The position numbers and the translations under genes were made by a program. A DNA stretch of 45,101 nucleotides from an uncultured Flavobacteriaceae bacterium (lineage in GTDB: Bacteria; Bacteroidota; Bacteroidia; Flavobacteriales; Flavobacteriaceae): NCBI GenBank assembly GCA_913048115.1, contig CAJWVI010000013.1, positions 1 to 45,101 on the forward strand, in the 5' to 3' direction. The notes under the pieces are model-generated. The model saw nothing but the letters and a program-made list of their open reading frames with translations, ran no database searches and had not been told where the DNA came from. This document shows, piece after piece, positions 35,169-42,964 of this stretch (position 1 is the first letter of the stretch; each line of letters starts with the position of its first letter).

Positions 35169-35188
35169 ATATTCGCGATGGCGAATAT
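35169..35188 (+). repeat. Perfect hairpin between the two transketolase genes
   Basis: ATATTCGC-GATG-GCGAATAT: 8-bp exact arms and a 4-base loop, 18 bases before the start of the second subunit. No T-run follows, so it is not a simple terminator. It may affect mRNA stability, processing or start access. Confidence 0.6.
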
Positions 35189-35206
35189 GAAAACACATTC
35201 ATACCT

Positions 35207-36160
35207 ATGAAAACATATATAGACACAGGAAAAAAGGACACACGATCTGGTTTTGGCGCAGGTCTAACCCAGCTAGGAAAAACCAATGAAAATGTGGTAG
35301 CACTTTGTGCAGATTTAACGGGTTCTTTAAAGATGGACGAATTCAAAGCCAACCATCCAGAACGCTTTTACCAAGTAGGAATTGCCGAAGCAAACATGAT
35401 GGGCATGGCTGCAGGTATGACCATTGGCGGTAAAATACCATTTACAGGAACCTTTGCAAATTTCTCTACAGGACGTGTGTATGACCAAATACGCCAAAGC
35501 ATTGCCTATAGCGGTAAAAATGTAAAAGTTTGCGCATCTCACGCAGGAGTCACTCTTGGAGAGGACGGTGCAACACATCAAATATTAGAAGACATAGGTT
35601 TGATGAAAATGCTTCCTGGCATGACTGTAATTAACACCTGTGACTACAATCAAACCAAAGCTGCCACCATTGCTATTGCAAATTATGACGGGCCAGTATA
35701 CTTGCGCTTTGGAAGACCTAAAGTAGCTAACTTTACTCCAGAAAATGGAACTTTTACTATCGGCCAAGCCGTTAATTTACAAGAAGGAACTGATGTGACA
35801 ATTGTCGCTACAGGACACTTAGTTTGGGAAGCACTTGAGGCATGTAAAACATTAAATGAACAAGGTATTAGCGCTGCGGTTATAAACATTCATACCATCA
35901 AACCACTTGATGCAAATGCAATATTAAAGAGTGTTGCAACTACCGGATGTGTTGTAACAGCAGAGGAACATAACTATCTAGGTGGTTTGGGAGAAAGTGT
36001 TTCTAGAATTTTAGCAGAGAATCATCCTGCACCTCAAGAATTTGTAGCAACCCAAGACACCTTTGGAGAATCTGGAACTCCAGATCAATTAATGGAAAAA
36101 TATGGCTTAAACGCTGCTGCAATTGTTAAGGCTGCAACAAAGGTTGTTGGAAGAAAATAA
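35207..36160 (+). CDS. Transketolase, C-terminal (pyrimidine-binding) subunit
   Basis: The second half of transketolase, 317 residues. GFGAGLTQLGKTNENVVALCADL opens the pyrimidine-binding domain. The catalytic Glu for thiamine activation is in YQVGIAEANMMGMAAGM. PFTGTFANFSTGRVYDQIRQSIAYS follows, and the C-terminal domain begins near NLQEGTDVTIVATGHLVWEALEA. It should assemble with the N-terminal subunit as a heterotetramer. It ends at a strong terminator. Confidence 0.95.
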   Translation: MKTYIDTGKKDTRSGFGAGLTQLGKTNENVVALCADLTGSLKMDEFKANHPERFYQVGIAEANMMGMAAGMTIGGKIPFTGTFANFSTGRVYDQIRQSIAYSGKNVKVCASHAGVTLGEDGATHQILEDIGLMKMLPGMTVINTCDYNQTKAATIAIANYDGPVYLRFGRPKVANFTPENGTFTIGQAVNLQEGTDVTIVATGHLVWEALEACKTLNEQGISAAVINIHTIKPLDANAILKSVATTGCVVTAEEHNYLGGLGESVSRILAENHPAPQEFVATQDTFGESGTPDQLMEKYGLNAAAIVKAATKVVGRK

Positions 36161-36179
36161 CAATACGTTTTAAAATACA

Positions 36180-36218
36180 AAAAAGCCGCTTTAAGGATAT
36201 GCCTTAAAGCGGCTTTTT
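36180..36218. terminator. Bidirectional terminator between the transketolase genes and the FKBP lipoprotein gene
   Basis: A 12-bp perfect core stem (GCCGCTTTAAGG at 36185-36196 with its complement at 36102+100, that is 36202-36213) is extended by an A-run on the left and T-run on the right. The loop is ATATG. Confidence 0.95.
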
Positions 36219-36240
36219 TAATGCCCGTATTTAAAGAAGA

Positions 36241-37176
36241 TTAACTATCTGCATCTAGATAATCAACAACACCATCTCCATCTGTATCAGGAAAGGTAAT
36301 GTTACCGTCTTGGTCAATCTCTATTTCATCTCTAGTTGGTCTTAAATCTCCATCATCGTCTGGGTCAATGTAGTTGCTTCGGTTGTCTGAGTCTGTATCA
36401 TCATCCTCTTCTAATCCATTACCATTAATATCTTCCAACACAGAGGGAATACCATCATTGTCTTGATCACCAATTTCGGTTTCAAATAATTGAAATGTAA
36501 AAATAAGTTGCGCATAAACAGGTATAGAAACTCCACCACTAGGAGGTGGGTTTACATAATACCCTAACCCACTTTGCATAAACACAGCGCCTACACCAAA
36601 ACCTTCATAGCTTACGGTTCCATCTGGATTGTCAATAAAACCAGTAGATGTTTTAAACTCAATAAGAGCGTCCTGAAGACCGTTTACAATAAATGTTAAG
36701 TCAAAACGTATCGGTGTCACAGAACTATCAAATAACTCATTTCCATTTTGGCCATCTTCATCAACAAGATAGGTTCCTTCATAATTGATTCTAACAATAT
36801 CTGGAAAACTAGGTTGTTCCCCATCACCCTCAATTGCTTTCAAATAATACAACTTGTATTGAACGTCTTGATCAACTCTATCTTGAACCATTTTAAAATC
36901 TACTTGATTCATTAAAGCTATTTTGTCGATATTATCACCAGCTATGGTATCAAACTTAATTTTAAAATCGAAATCTGCAGGTGGACTTTGAAATTCTTCA
37001 TAATTATAAAAATGAGTAGTTAAATAACGCTCAACCTCAAGTGTTGAAGCGATATTTTCCTCGGCTCTATCACGCGCAGGGATGAAGTTATCTTCTGGAT
37101 TATCATCAGAATCACAAGCTGTTGCAAAAAGCAATACTAAAGCAACAATTGGTAATAGAAATTTTAAATTTTTCAC
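36241..37176 (-). CDS. FKBP-type peptidyl-prolyl isomerase lipoprotein with C-terminal calcium-binding (TSP3-like) repeats
   Basis: A 311-residue lipoprotein. The lipobox cysteine is residue 21 (FATAC), followed by DSDDNPED, an acidic start like the surface-export signal of Bacteroidota. The middle part fits FKBP: VRINYEGTYLVDEDG, ELFDSSVTPIRFDL, and GVSIPVYAQLIFTFQLFE. The last ~75 residues are Asp-rich thrombospondin type 3-like repeats (DQDNDGIPSVLED, DTDGDGVVDYLDADS), which bind calcium. It probably acts as a folding factor at the outer membrane or cell surface. Isomerase activity is uncertain because several FKBP active-site aromatics are not obvious. Confidence 0.85.
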   Translation of the reverse strand: MKNLKFLLPIVALVLLFATACDSDDNPEDNFIPARDRAEENIASTLEVERYLTTHFYNYEEFQSPPADFDFKIKFDTIAGDNIDKIALMNQVDFKMVQDRVDQDVQYKLYYLKAIEGDGEQPSFPDIVRINYEGTYLVDEDGQNGNELFDSSVTPIRFDLTFIVNGLQDALIEFKTSTGFIDNPDGTVSYEGFGVGAVFMQSGLGYYVNPPPSGGVSIPVYAQLIFTFQLFETEIGDQDNDGIPSVLEDINGNGLEEDDDTDSDNRSNYIDPDDDGDLRPTRDEIEIDQDGNITFPDTDGDGVVDYLDADS

Positions 37177-37214
37177 AGTTGGTTATTTTAGGGCTACAAG
37201 ATACAATTTTCAGT

Positions 37215-37222
37215 TATTTTTG
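37215..37222 (+). promoter_or_regulatory. Bacteroidota -7 box (TATTTTTG) for the S4-domain gene
   Basis: An exact TAnnTTTG match 35 bases before the ATG at 37258, within the gap shared with the divergent lipoprotein gene. Confidence 0.5.
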
Positions 37223-37257
37223 TTGTATTCTTTATTAGACAATTTAAGTAAAAATGT

Positions 37258-37629
37258 ATGAGGGTTGATAAATATTTATGGTGTATTAGATACTACAAAA
37301 CAAGAAGCATTGCAACACAAGCTTGCAAAAAGGGAGCTGTGCGTGTTAACAATGCCACTGTCAAGCCCTCTAGAGACGTATATCCCGGAGACAATGTTAC
37401 AGTTAGAAAAAATCAAGTAAACTACACCTTAGATGTTATTGATGTTCCAAAAAGCAGACTAGGACCTAAACTCGTAGATTTATATAGAATAGATACAACA
37501 CCCAAAGAAGCCTTTGATCATCAAGAGTTATTAAAGTATTCCAAAGATTATTACCGAAAAAGAGGAACCGGAAGACCTACAAAAAAAGACAGAAGAGACA
37601 TCGATGAGTATACTAGTGAAGAAGAATAA
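37258..37629 (+). CDS. S4-domain RNA-binding protein (Hsp15/HslR-like)
   Basis: A 123-residue protein. The S4 domain occupies the first ~65 residues (MRVDKYLWCIRYYKTRSIATQACKKGAVRVNN, then PSRDVYPGDNVTVR), as in Hsp15, which binds free 50S subunits carrying stalled nascent chains. The C-terminal half is highly charged (KDYYRKRGTGRPTKKDRRDIDEY). The family match is clear, but its ribosome-rescue role is assumed by analogy. It lies upstream of a phosphoribosyltransferase gene by 50 bases. Confidence 0.9.
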   Translation: MRVDKYLWCIRYYKTRSIATQACKKGAVRVNNATVKPSRDVYPGDNVTVRKNQVNYTLDVIDVPKSRLGPKLVDLYRIDTTPKEAFDHQELLKYSKDYYRKRGTGRPTKKDRRDIDEYTSEEE

Positions 37630-37646
37630 ACCAAAACATCTTTCAC

Positions 37647-37654
37647 TATCTTTG
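37647..37654 (+). promoter_or_regulatory. Bacteroidota -7 box (TATCTTTG) for the phosphoribosyltransferase gene
   Basis: An exact TAnnTTTG match 25 bases before the ATG at 37680. Confidence 0.5.
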
Positions 37655-37679
37655 AAAATAAAACACATACATTGTTATC

Positions 37680-38183
37680 ATGGCATCAACAGAAACAGTA
37701 ATCCTTAACAAAAAAGAAATAGCACATAAGCTAAAGCGTATTGCATATCAAATTTATGAAGCTAATATTTCAGAAGAAGAAGTGATCATTGCAGGCATTA
37801 AAGAAAACGGATACATCTTTGCTAAAAAATTAAAAACTGCTGTAGAGAAAATTTCTCCAATTAAAATATCACTTTGCCAAGTTACAATAGACAAGAAGAA
37901 CCCAATAGCACCTATTACAACCTCCATAAATCCTCAAGCATACCAAAACAAATCACTAGTACTAGTAGATGATGTATTACATTCTGGAACTACGTTAATT
38001 TATGCTGTAAAACATTTTTTAAACGTGCCTTTAAAGCAGTTTAAAACAGCAGTACTCGTCGATAGGAATCATAAAAAATATCCCATCAAGGCTGATTATA
38101 AAGGAATCTCTTTATCTACCTCTATCAACGAAAATGTTATTGTTGTTTTTGAACCTGGAAATAATCGTGCGATTTTAGAATAA
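37680..38183 (+). CDS. Phosphoribosyltransferase family protein (PyrR-like)
   Basis: A 167-residue type I phosphoribosyltransferase. The PRPP loop is LVLVDDVLHSGTTLIYA near residues 98-114. IIAGIKENGYIFAKKL near 36-51 forms the pyrophosphate loop region. The overall layout resembles PyrR/uracil phosphoribosyltransferase, but no pyrimidine operon is adjacent, so neither uracil salvage nor RNA-binding regulation can be claimed. Its last 9 bases overlap the convergent aroK gene. Confidence 0.85.
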   Translation: MASTETVILNKKEIAHKLKRIAYQIYEANISEEEVIIAGIKENGYIFAKKLKTAVEKISPIKISLCQVTIDKKNPIAPITTSINPQAYQNKSLVLVDDVLHSGTTLIYAVKHFLNVPLKQFKTAVLVDRNHKKYPIKADYKGISLSTSINENVIVVFEPGNNRAILE

Positions 38184-38696
38184 CAATGCCACAATTGATG
38201 CTACAATCTCTTCTAAAGACTTTTTGTCGACAGCTACTTTGTGATGGGCTTGATTGTAATAAAAACTACGCTCAAAAAGATGCTTGCGTAAAAAATCATT
38301 GAGCACCTGTTTTTCTGAAATATGAGATATCATAGGTCTTGTCTCTTTTTCAAGAAATAATCGCGCTGTCAAAGTATCTACCGATGCAGAAAGATATATT
38401 GAAACAACATCGGGCGTATTTGTTAATTGTTCCATCAAATTACCATAACAAGGAGTGCCTCCACCTAAAGATAAAACAACATCTTGCTTTGCTCTAAGAA
38501 GAGAGGTAAACAATACCTGCTCTTTCTTTCTAAAATAAATTTCTCCTTTAACATCAAACAATTGAGCGATTGTCATCTTTTGATCTTCTTCAATGGCTTG
38601 ATCCAAATCGACAAAAGAACGTTTTAATAGCCTTGCCAGTTGTTTACCAACAGCAGATTTACCACAACCCATGTATCCTAAAAGCACTATTTTCAT
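38175..38696 (-). CDS. aroK: Shikimate kinase
   Basis: Phosphorylates shikimate at the 3-OH in aromatic amino acid synthesis. It has 173 residues. The P-loop GYMGCGKSAVGK is at residues 7-18, the shikimate-binding FVDLDQAIEE near 29-38, FRKKEQ near 55-60 and LGGGTPCY near 77-84. ARLFLEKETRPMI contains the lid Arg. It converges on and overlaps the phosphoribosyltransferase gene by 9 bases with no terminator between them. Confidence 0.95.
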   Translation of the reverse strand: MKIVLLGYMGCGKSAVGKQLARLLKRSFVDLDQAIEEDQKMTIAQLFDVKGEIYFRKKEQVLFTSLLRAKQDVVLSLGGGTPCYGNLMEQLTNTPDVVSIYLSASVDTLTARLFLEKETRPMISHISEKQVLNDFLRKHLFERSFYYNQAHHKVAVDKKSLEEIVASIVALLF

Positions 38697-38765
38697 AAAA
38701 AATTTCTTTCTTTTTTATTGTAAATTAAAGGTTTACAAATAAAGTTTAAATTTATTTTAAAATGC

Positions 38766-38797
38766 TTTGAAAGATAAATATATTGATAGTATATTTG
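38766..38797 (+). promoter_or_regulatory. Promoter for tRNA-Lys (TTTG-N20-TATATTTG)
   Basis: TTTG at 38766-38769 and an exact TAnnTTTG box at 38790-38797, spaced by 20 bases. It is the best full-consensus promoter in the window. The mature tRNA starts 56 bases after the box. Confidence 0.8.
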
Positions 38798-38852
38798 CAT
38801 CCGCTTAGCAAAACTATTTGTTTGTAAAGTACAAAAATGTTTTTGACATTTT

Positions 38853-38925
38853 GACCAGTTAGCTCAGTTGGTAGAGCACCTCCCTTTTAAGGAGGTGGTC
38901 CTGGGTTCGAGCCCCAGACTGGTCA
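38853..38925 (+). tRNA. tRNA-Lys (anticodon TTT)
   Basis: A 73-base cloverleaf. The acceptor stem GACCAGT pairs with ACTGGTC, the D-stem is GCTC/GAGC, the anticodon stem CCTCC/GGAGG has loop CTTTTAA with anticodon TTT, and the T-arm contains GGTTCGAGC. The discriminator is A. The 3' CCA is not encoded. Confidence 0.97.
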
Positions 38926-38926
38926 C

Positions 38927-38960
38927 AAAAAAGTTAAGCCTTTAGGTTTAACTTTTTTTT
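38927..38960 (+). terminator. Terminator-like hairpin between tRNA-Lys and tRNA-Leu
   Basis: GTTAAGCC (38933-38940) pairs with GGTTTAAC (38945-38952), including one G-U pair, around a TTTA loop. An A-run and a run of eight T flank it. Confidence 0.8.
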
Positions 38961-38992
38961 GTTTGTATACACTCCGTTTTTGGATAAAAAAC

Positions 38993-39075
38993 ACCCGGGT
39001 GCTGGAATTGGTAGACAGGCACGGTTGAGGGCCGTGTGCACTTGTTGCGTGTGGGTTCAAGTCCCATTCCGGGTA
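38993..39075 (+). tRNA. tRNA-Leu (anticodon GAG)
   Basis: An 83-base class II tRNA. The acceptor ACCCGGG pairs with TCCGGGT, the anticodon stem CACGG/CCGTG has loop TTGAGGG with anticodon GAG. A variable arm (TGCACTTGTTGCG region) and the T-arm GTGGG-TTCAAGT-CCCAT follow. The discriminator is A and CCA is not encoded. No perfect promoter box lies between it and tRNA-Lys; CGTTTTTG ending at 38981 is a poor match. Confidence 0.95.
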
Positions 39076-39078
39076 CTA

Positions 39079-39107
39079 AGTCATCTTTTCTGAGATGACT
39101 TTTTTTT
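39079..39107 (+). terminator. Rho-independent terminator after tRNA-Leu
   Basis: Perfect 8-bp arms (AGTCATCT at 39079-39086 and AGATGACT at 39093-39100) with a 6-base loop and a T-run. Confidence 0.92.
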
Positions 39108-39199
39108 AGTAAATAAAGTTGCACTACCTAGGCTATCCAGGTTTTCAAAAAATCATTTTATTTTGTGTAACTTAGCAAGTACGATTTAGAAAACATATA

Positions 39200-40111
39200 A
39201 TGAGCGTAAAAACGCAATTCAGTATAAAAGATTTAGAAAATTTAAGTGGCGTGAAAGCCCACACCATTCGTATTTGGGAAAAACGATATGGTCTTCTTGC
39301 ACCCCAAAGATCAGACACAAATATTAGGCAATACAATCTTGATAGTTTTAAGAAGTTACTTGACGTTAAATTTATCTACAATCATGGTGTAAAAATTTCT
39401 AAAATTGCTGCATTCACTCCAACACAAATAAAAGAAGTTATACTTGAAAATGCCCTAGAGCACAAAGAACATTACGCTATTGATAGTCTTAAAAAGTCAA
39501 TGATTAACTTTAATACAAATGGTTTTAATAAAATATTCTCAACACTTTTAAAAACCAAAACTTTTGAAGAAATTTTTGAAACTATTTTCATACCCTTCTT
39601 ACAAGAGATTGGTACGCTATGGCATCTAGGCACTATCGATGTTTCTCATGAGCGTTTTATGTCTGAACTTATTAAAAGAAAAACCATTGAACATATAGAG
39701 ATATATGCTTCCAAAATACCTAAATATAGCACTAAGACTAAAGTATGCTTATTTCTTCCTTACGATGAAATTCATGACATAGGATTGATTTATGCAAATT
39801 TTCTTCTAGAAAAATCTGGAATTAAAACGACATACTTAGGCCCAAATATTCCTTTAGAAAGTTTAACAAAACAATTTTACAAGGGCGGAGAATTAATTTT
39901 CCTGACATTTTTCACGATAAAACCTGATATAGATAGTATAAAATCATACCTGGACTCCTACCAGGATATTGTGTGTAAGCATGAACAATACCCACTCTGG
40001 ATATTGGGACAAAAGCACAATGAGGTTCAAAAAGAAAACACATATTCTAATATTGAGTGTTTTGATGGGGTAAAAAGTTTCTTAGAAAAAGTAAAAACCT
40101 TGGTTGATTAA
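39200..40111 (+). CDS. MerR-family regulator with a B12-binding domain (CarH/LitR-like)
   Basis: A 303-residue transcription factor. The MerR DNA-binding helix-turn-helix is at residues 6-70 (FSIKDLENLSGVKAHTIRIW, then EKRYGLL). The helical cap domain follows, with Trp141-His142 and Glu151 spaced as in CarH, though the next residue is Arg152 where CarH has His. The Rossmann cobalamin domain begins near 180 with E190-I-H192-D-I-G195, the lower cobalt-ligand motif, and YLGPNIP near 212-218. CarH proteins repress carotenoid genes in the dark as adenosylcobalamin tetramers and let go in light. It stands 58 bases upstream of crtI in the same direction. Confidence 0.9.
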   Translation: MSVKTQFSIKDLENLSGVKAHTIRIWEKRYGLLAPQRSDTNIRQYNLDSFKKLLDVKFIYNHGVKISKIAAFTPTQIKEVILENALEHKEHYAIDSLKKSMINFNTNGFNKIFSTLLKTKTFEEIFETIFIPFLQEIGTLWHLGTIDVSHERFMSELIKRKTIEHIEIYASKIPKYSTKTKVCLFLPYDEIHDIGLIYANFLLEKSGIKTTYLGPNIPLESLTKQFYKGGELIFLTFFTIKPDIDSIKSYLDSYQDIVCKHEQYPLWILGQKHNEVQKENTYSNIECFDGVKSFLEKVKTLVD

Positions 40112-40131
40112 CTTTTAGAAATTTTTAACTA

Positions 40132-40160
40132 TTGTTTTGTTTAAATAAAACCTATTTTTG
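40132..40160 (+). promoter_or_regulatory. crtI promoter (TTG-N18-TATTTTTG) with a near-palindrome in the spacer
   Basis: TTG at 40132-40134 and an exact TAnnTTTG box (TATTTTTG) at 40153-40160. The spacer region 40134-40151 is an 18-base near-palindrome (16 of 18 positions symmetric) centred on TTTAAA. MerR-family proteins usually bind such sites between the two promoter elements. The crtI ATG is only 9 bases after the box. Confidence 0.6.
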
Positions 40161-40169
40161 CTTAACAAA

Positions 40170-41639
40170 ATGACACATAAAAAAATTACTATTATTGGTT
40201 CTGGTTTCTCCTCATTAGCTGCTGCTGCATACTTAGCAAAAGATGGCTTTGACGTAACTGTATTTGAAAAAAACGACACTATAGGAGGACGCGCTAGACA
40301 ATTTACAAAAAAAGGTTTTACTTTTGATATGGGGCCTTCTTGGTACTGGATGCCTGATGTCTTTGATCGGTTTTTTAATGATTTTGGAAAAAAAACTTCA
40401 GATTTTTATACCCTCAACAAACTAAGCCCAGCCTACAGTGTGTACTTTGGTGAGAATGATTTTATCACCATTGAAGACACCTTAGAGAAAATTTGCGAAA
40501 CCTTTGAAAAGGAAGAGCCAGGAAGCTCGAAAAAACTTCAAAGCTTTATTGCATCTGCACAACAAAACTATAATATAGCAATTAAAGATTTGGTGTACAG
40601 ACCAGGGGTTTCTCCTCTTGAGTTAATCACCCCTGCCACGGCAAAAAGAGTTGGTCAATTTTTTAGCAATATTAGTAGAGATGTTCGCAAAGAATTTAAA
40701 AATCCAAGACTTGTATCTATCTTAGAATTTCCTGTATTGTTTTTAGGTGCAAAACCATCCAAAACCCCTTCTTTTTATAGTTTTATGAACTATGCAGATT
40801 TTGGTCTAGGAACTTTCCAACCCAAGGGTGGTATGTACAATGTTATTCTTGGCATGAAAACACTCGCCCAGTCTTTGGGAGTGATTATTAAGACCAGCCA
40901 AAATGTAGAAGAAATTGTTGTAGAAAACAACAAAGTTAAAGGGATTGTATCTAATGGTACATTTCATACCACAGACACGCTTCTAAGCGGCGCAGATTAC
41001 CACCACACAGAAACACTATTGCCGAAAAAATACAGACAATACACTGAGGCATATTGGGAAAAAAGAACCTTTGCTCCCTCCTCTTTATTATTTTACATAG
41101 GCTTTGACAAGAAGATCAAAAACGTAGCACATCACACCTTATTTTTTGATGTAGACTTTGAGCAGCATGCCAAAGAAATTTACGACACACCGGTGTGGCC
41201 AACAAGCCCGCTTTTTTATGCTAATTTTACTTCAATAACACAGCCAGAGCTTGCACCACAAGGGAAAGAAACTGGGTTTTTTCTAGTCCCTATAGCGCCA
41301 GGACTTGAGGACACAGAAGAATTGCGAGAAGAATATTATGAAAAGATTATGACTCGTTTTGAAGCACTAACGGGGCAAGAAATTAAAAAACATGTTATAT
41401 TTAAAGAGTCATTTTGTGTGAATGATTTTGTCTCTGAGTACAACTCTTACAAGGGTAATGCATATGGATTGGCAAATACATTATTACAAACTGCCTTTTT
41501 AAGACCTAAACTAAAAAGTAAAAAAGTAGAAAACTTATTCTTTACAGGACAACTAACTGTTCCCGGGCCCGGAGTACCTCCAGCGCTTATTTCTGGAAAA
41601 CTAGTAGCAGGGCTCATCGCAAAAAAGAACAAACAATGA
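40170..41639 (+). CDS. crtI: Phytoene desaturase
   Basis: FAD-dependent desaturase converting phytoene to lycopene, membrane-associated. The 489-residue protein opens with the dinucleotide-binding ITIIGSGFSSLAAAAYLA and EKNDTIGGRARQF, followed by GFTFDMGPSWYWMP. The C-terminal carotenoid-oxidase signature NLFFTGQLTVPGPGVPPALISG is present. I chose ATG at 40170. An in-frame TTG at 40158 overlaps the promoter box and is rejected. Its stop overlaps the crtB start by 4 bases (ATGA), so the two are coupled. Confidence 0.96.
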   Translation: MTHKKITIIGSGFSSLAAAAYLAKDGFDVTVFEKNDTIGGRARQFTKKGFTFDMGPSWYWMPDVFDRFFNDFGKKTSDFYTLNKLSPAYSVYFGENDFITIEDTLEKICETFEKEEPGSSKKLQSFIASAQQNYNIAIKDLVYRPGVSPLELITPATAKRVGQFFSNISRDVRKEFKNPRLVSILEFPVLFLGAKPSKTPSFYSFMNYADFGLGTFQPKGGMYNVILGMKTLAQSLGVIIKTSQNVEEIVVENNKVKGIVSNGTFHTTDTLLSGADYHHTETLLPKKYRQYTEAYWEKRTFAPSSLLFYIGFDKKIKNVAHHTLFFDVDFEQHAKEIYDTPVWPTSPLFYANFTSITQPELAPQGKETGFFLVPIAPGLEDTEELREEYYEKIMTRFEALTGQEIKKHVIFKESFCVNDFVSEYNSYKGNAYGLANTLLQTAFLRPKLKSKKVENLFFTGQLTVPGPGVPPALISGKLVAGLIAKKNKQ

Positions 41640-42478
41640 AAGAACTTTTTGACATAGTATCTAGAGATTGTAGCATGAAGGTTACAAACGCATACAGTAC
41701 TTCTTTCTCCTTAGCTACAAAAATGCTATCGCCAACCATACGTCAAGACATCTATAATATTTATGGTTTTGTAAGGTTTGCTGATGAAATTGTAGACACG
41801 TTTCATAACTATGATAAAGAAACGTTGTTTAACCGCTTTGAAAAAGATCTTGAGTATGCACTGCTGGATAAGATTAGTTTAAACCCAATTTTAAATTCTT
41901 TTCAGGAAACAGTTCATAAATACAATATAGAAAGAGGGCTAATTGCGTCGTTCATGAAAAGTATGCGCTTAGATCTATCAAAAACAGATTACCTTACAGA
42001 ACAAGAATACAAAGAATATATTTATGGATCTGCAGATGTAGTAGGGCTTATGTGTTTGCATGTTTTTGTGAAAGGAGATACTGAGAAATATAATTTACTT
42101 AAGGAATCTGCTATGGCCTTAGGGTCTGCATTCCAAAAGGTTAATTTTTTACGTGATCTAAAGGCAGATTTTGAGGGGCTAAGTAGAACCTACTTCCCAA
42201 ACACAAACTTAGAGGCTCTAGACGAGGCATCAAAACAAAAAATCATAGAAGACATCGAAGGAGATTTCCAAAGAGGCTATGAAGGCATATTAAAACTTCC
42301 TGCAGAAGCTAAATTTGGTGTTTTTATGGCATACCGCTATTATAGAAGATTGCTCAAGAAATTACACAAGACTCCAGCTCTAGAAATAAAAAATACTAGA
42401 ATACGAGTTCCTGATTATGAAAAACTTGGACTACTTACAAGGAGCTATGTAAAATATCAATTAAAGTTAGTACGGTAA
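41636..42478 (+). CDS. crtB: Phytoene synthase
   Basis: Condenses two geranylgeranyl diphosphates into phytoene. The 280-residue protein has both Asp-rich metal sites, DEIVD at residues 50-54 and DLKAD at 174-178. It also has the typical YSTSFSLATKML start and YGSADVVGLMC near 130-140. It overlaps crtI by 4 bases and precedes crtZ by 33 bases. No GGPP synthase gene is in the window. Confidence 0.96.
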   Translation: MKELFDIVSRDCSMKVTNAYSTSFSLATKMLSPTIRQDIYNIYGFVRFADEIVDTFHNYDKETLFNRFEKDLEYALLDKISLNPILNSFQETVHKYNIERGLIASFMKSMRLDLSKTDYLTEQEYKEYIYGSADVVGLMCLHVFVKGDTEKYNLLKESAMALGSAFQKVNFLRDLKADFEGLSRTYFPNTNLEALDEASKQKIIEDIEGDFQRGYEGILKLPAEAKFGVFMAYRYYRRLLKKLHKTPALEIKNTRIRVPDYEKLGLLTRSYVKYQLKLVR

Positions 42479-42511
42479 ATTTTAAAATGCCAATTATTTA
42501 AACAAGAAAAG

Positions 42512-42961
42512 ATGACAACATTGCTTTGGATCATAATACTTTTAGGAACTTTTTGCACCATGGAATTTATGGCATGGGCGACCCATAAGTACGTTATGCA
42601 CGGTTTTTTATGGAGTGTGCATAAAGACCATCACCACAAAGACCACAAAAGCTGGTGGGAACGCAATGACTTCTTTTTTATTTTTTACGCAGCAGTGAGT
42701 ATTGGTTGCTTTGTGGGGTGGCAATATTATGGCTTCTGGGCAGGCTTACCAATAGGATTAGGTATATTTGCCTATGGCTTGGCTTACTTTATGGTACATG
42801 ACATCTTCATACACCAACGCTTTAAGCTATTTAGAAATGCCAATAGTTGGTATGCAAAAGGAATTAGAAGAGCACACAAAATACATCACAAGCACCTTGG
42901 AAAAGGAGAAGGAGAATGTTATGGTATGTTATTTCCACCACTTAAATATTTTAAAAAATAA
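42512..42961 (+). CDS. crtZ: Beta-carotene hydroxylase (fatty acid hydroxylase superfamily)
   Basis: Di-iron membrane hydroxylase adding 3-OH groups to beta-carotene to give zeaxanthin. The 149-residue protein has four membrane-type segments and the His clusters HKYVMH (25-30), HKDHHH (37-42), HDIFIH and RRAHKIHHKH near the C-terminus, matching the CrtZ pattern. It is followed after 3 bases by the lycopene cyclase gene. The reaction order is CrtB, CrtI, cyclase, CrtZ, while the gene order is I-B-Z-Y. Confidence 0.94.
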   Translation: MTTLLWIIILLGTFCTMEFMAWATHKYVMHGFLWSVHKDHHHKDHKSWWERNDFFFIFYAAVSIGCFVGWQYYGFWAGLPIGLGIFAYGLAYFMVHDIFIHQRFKLFRNANSWYAKGIRRAHKIHHKHLGKGEGECYGMLFPPLKYFKK

Positions 42962-42964
42962 GCT

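Noticed and set aside
37680-38183. PyrR-type RNA-binding attenuator role for the phosphoribosyltransferase
   Set aside because: Only the phosphoribosyltransferase fold is visible; no pyrimidine operon or PyrR-binding leader is adjacent.
40158-40169. TTG start for crtI
   Set aside because: It overlaps the -7 promoter box, so it would not be in the transcript.
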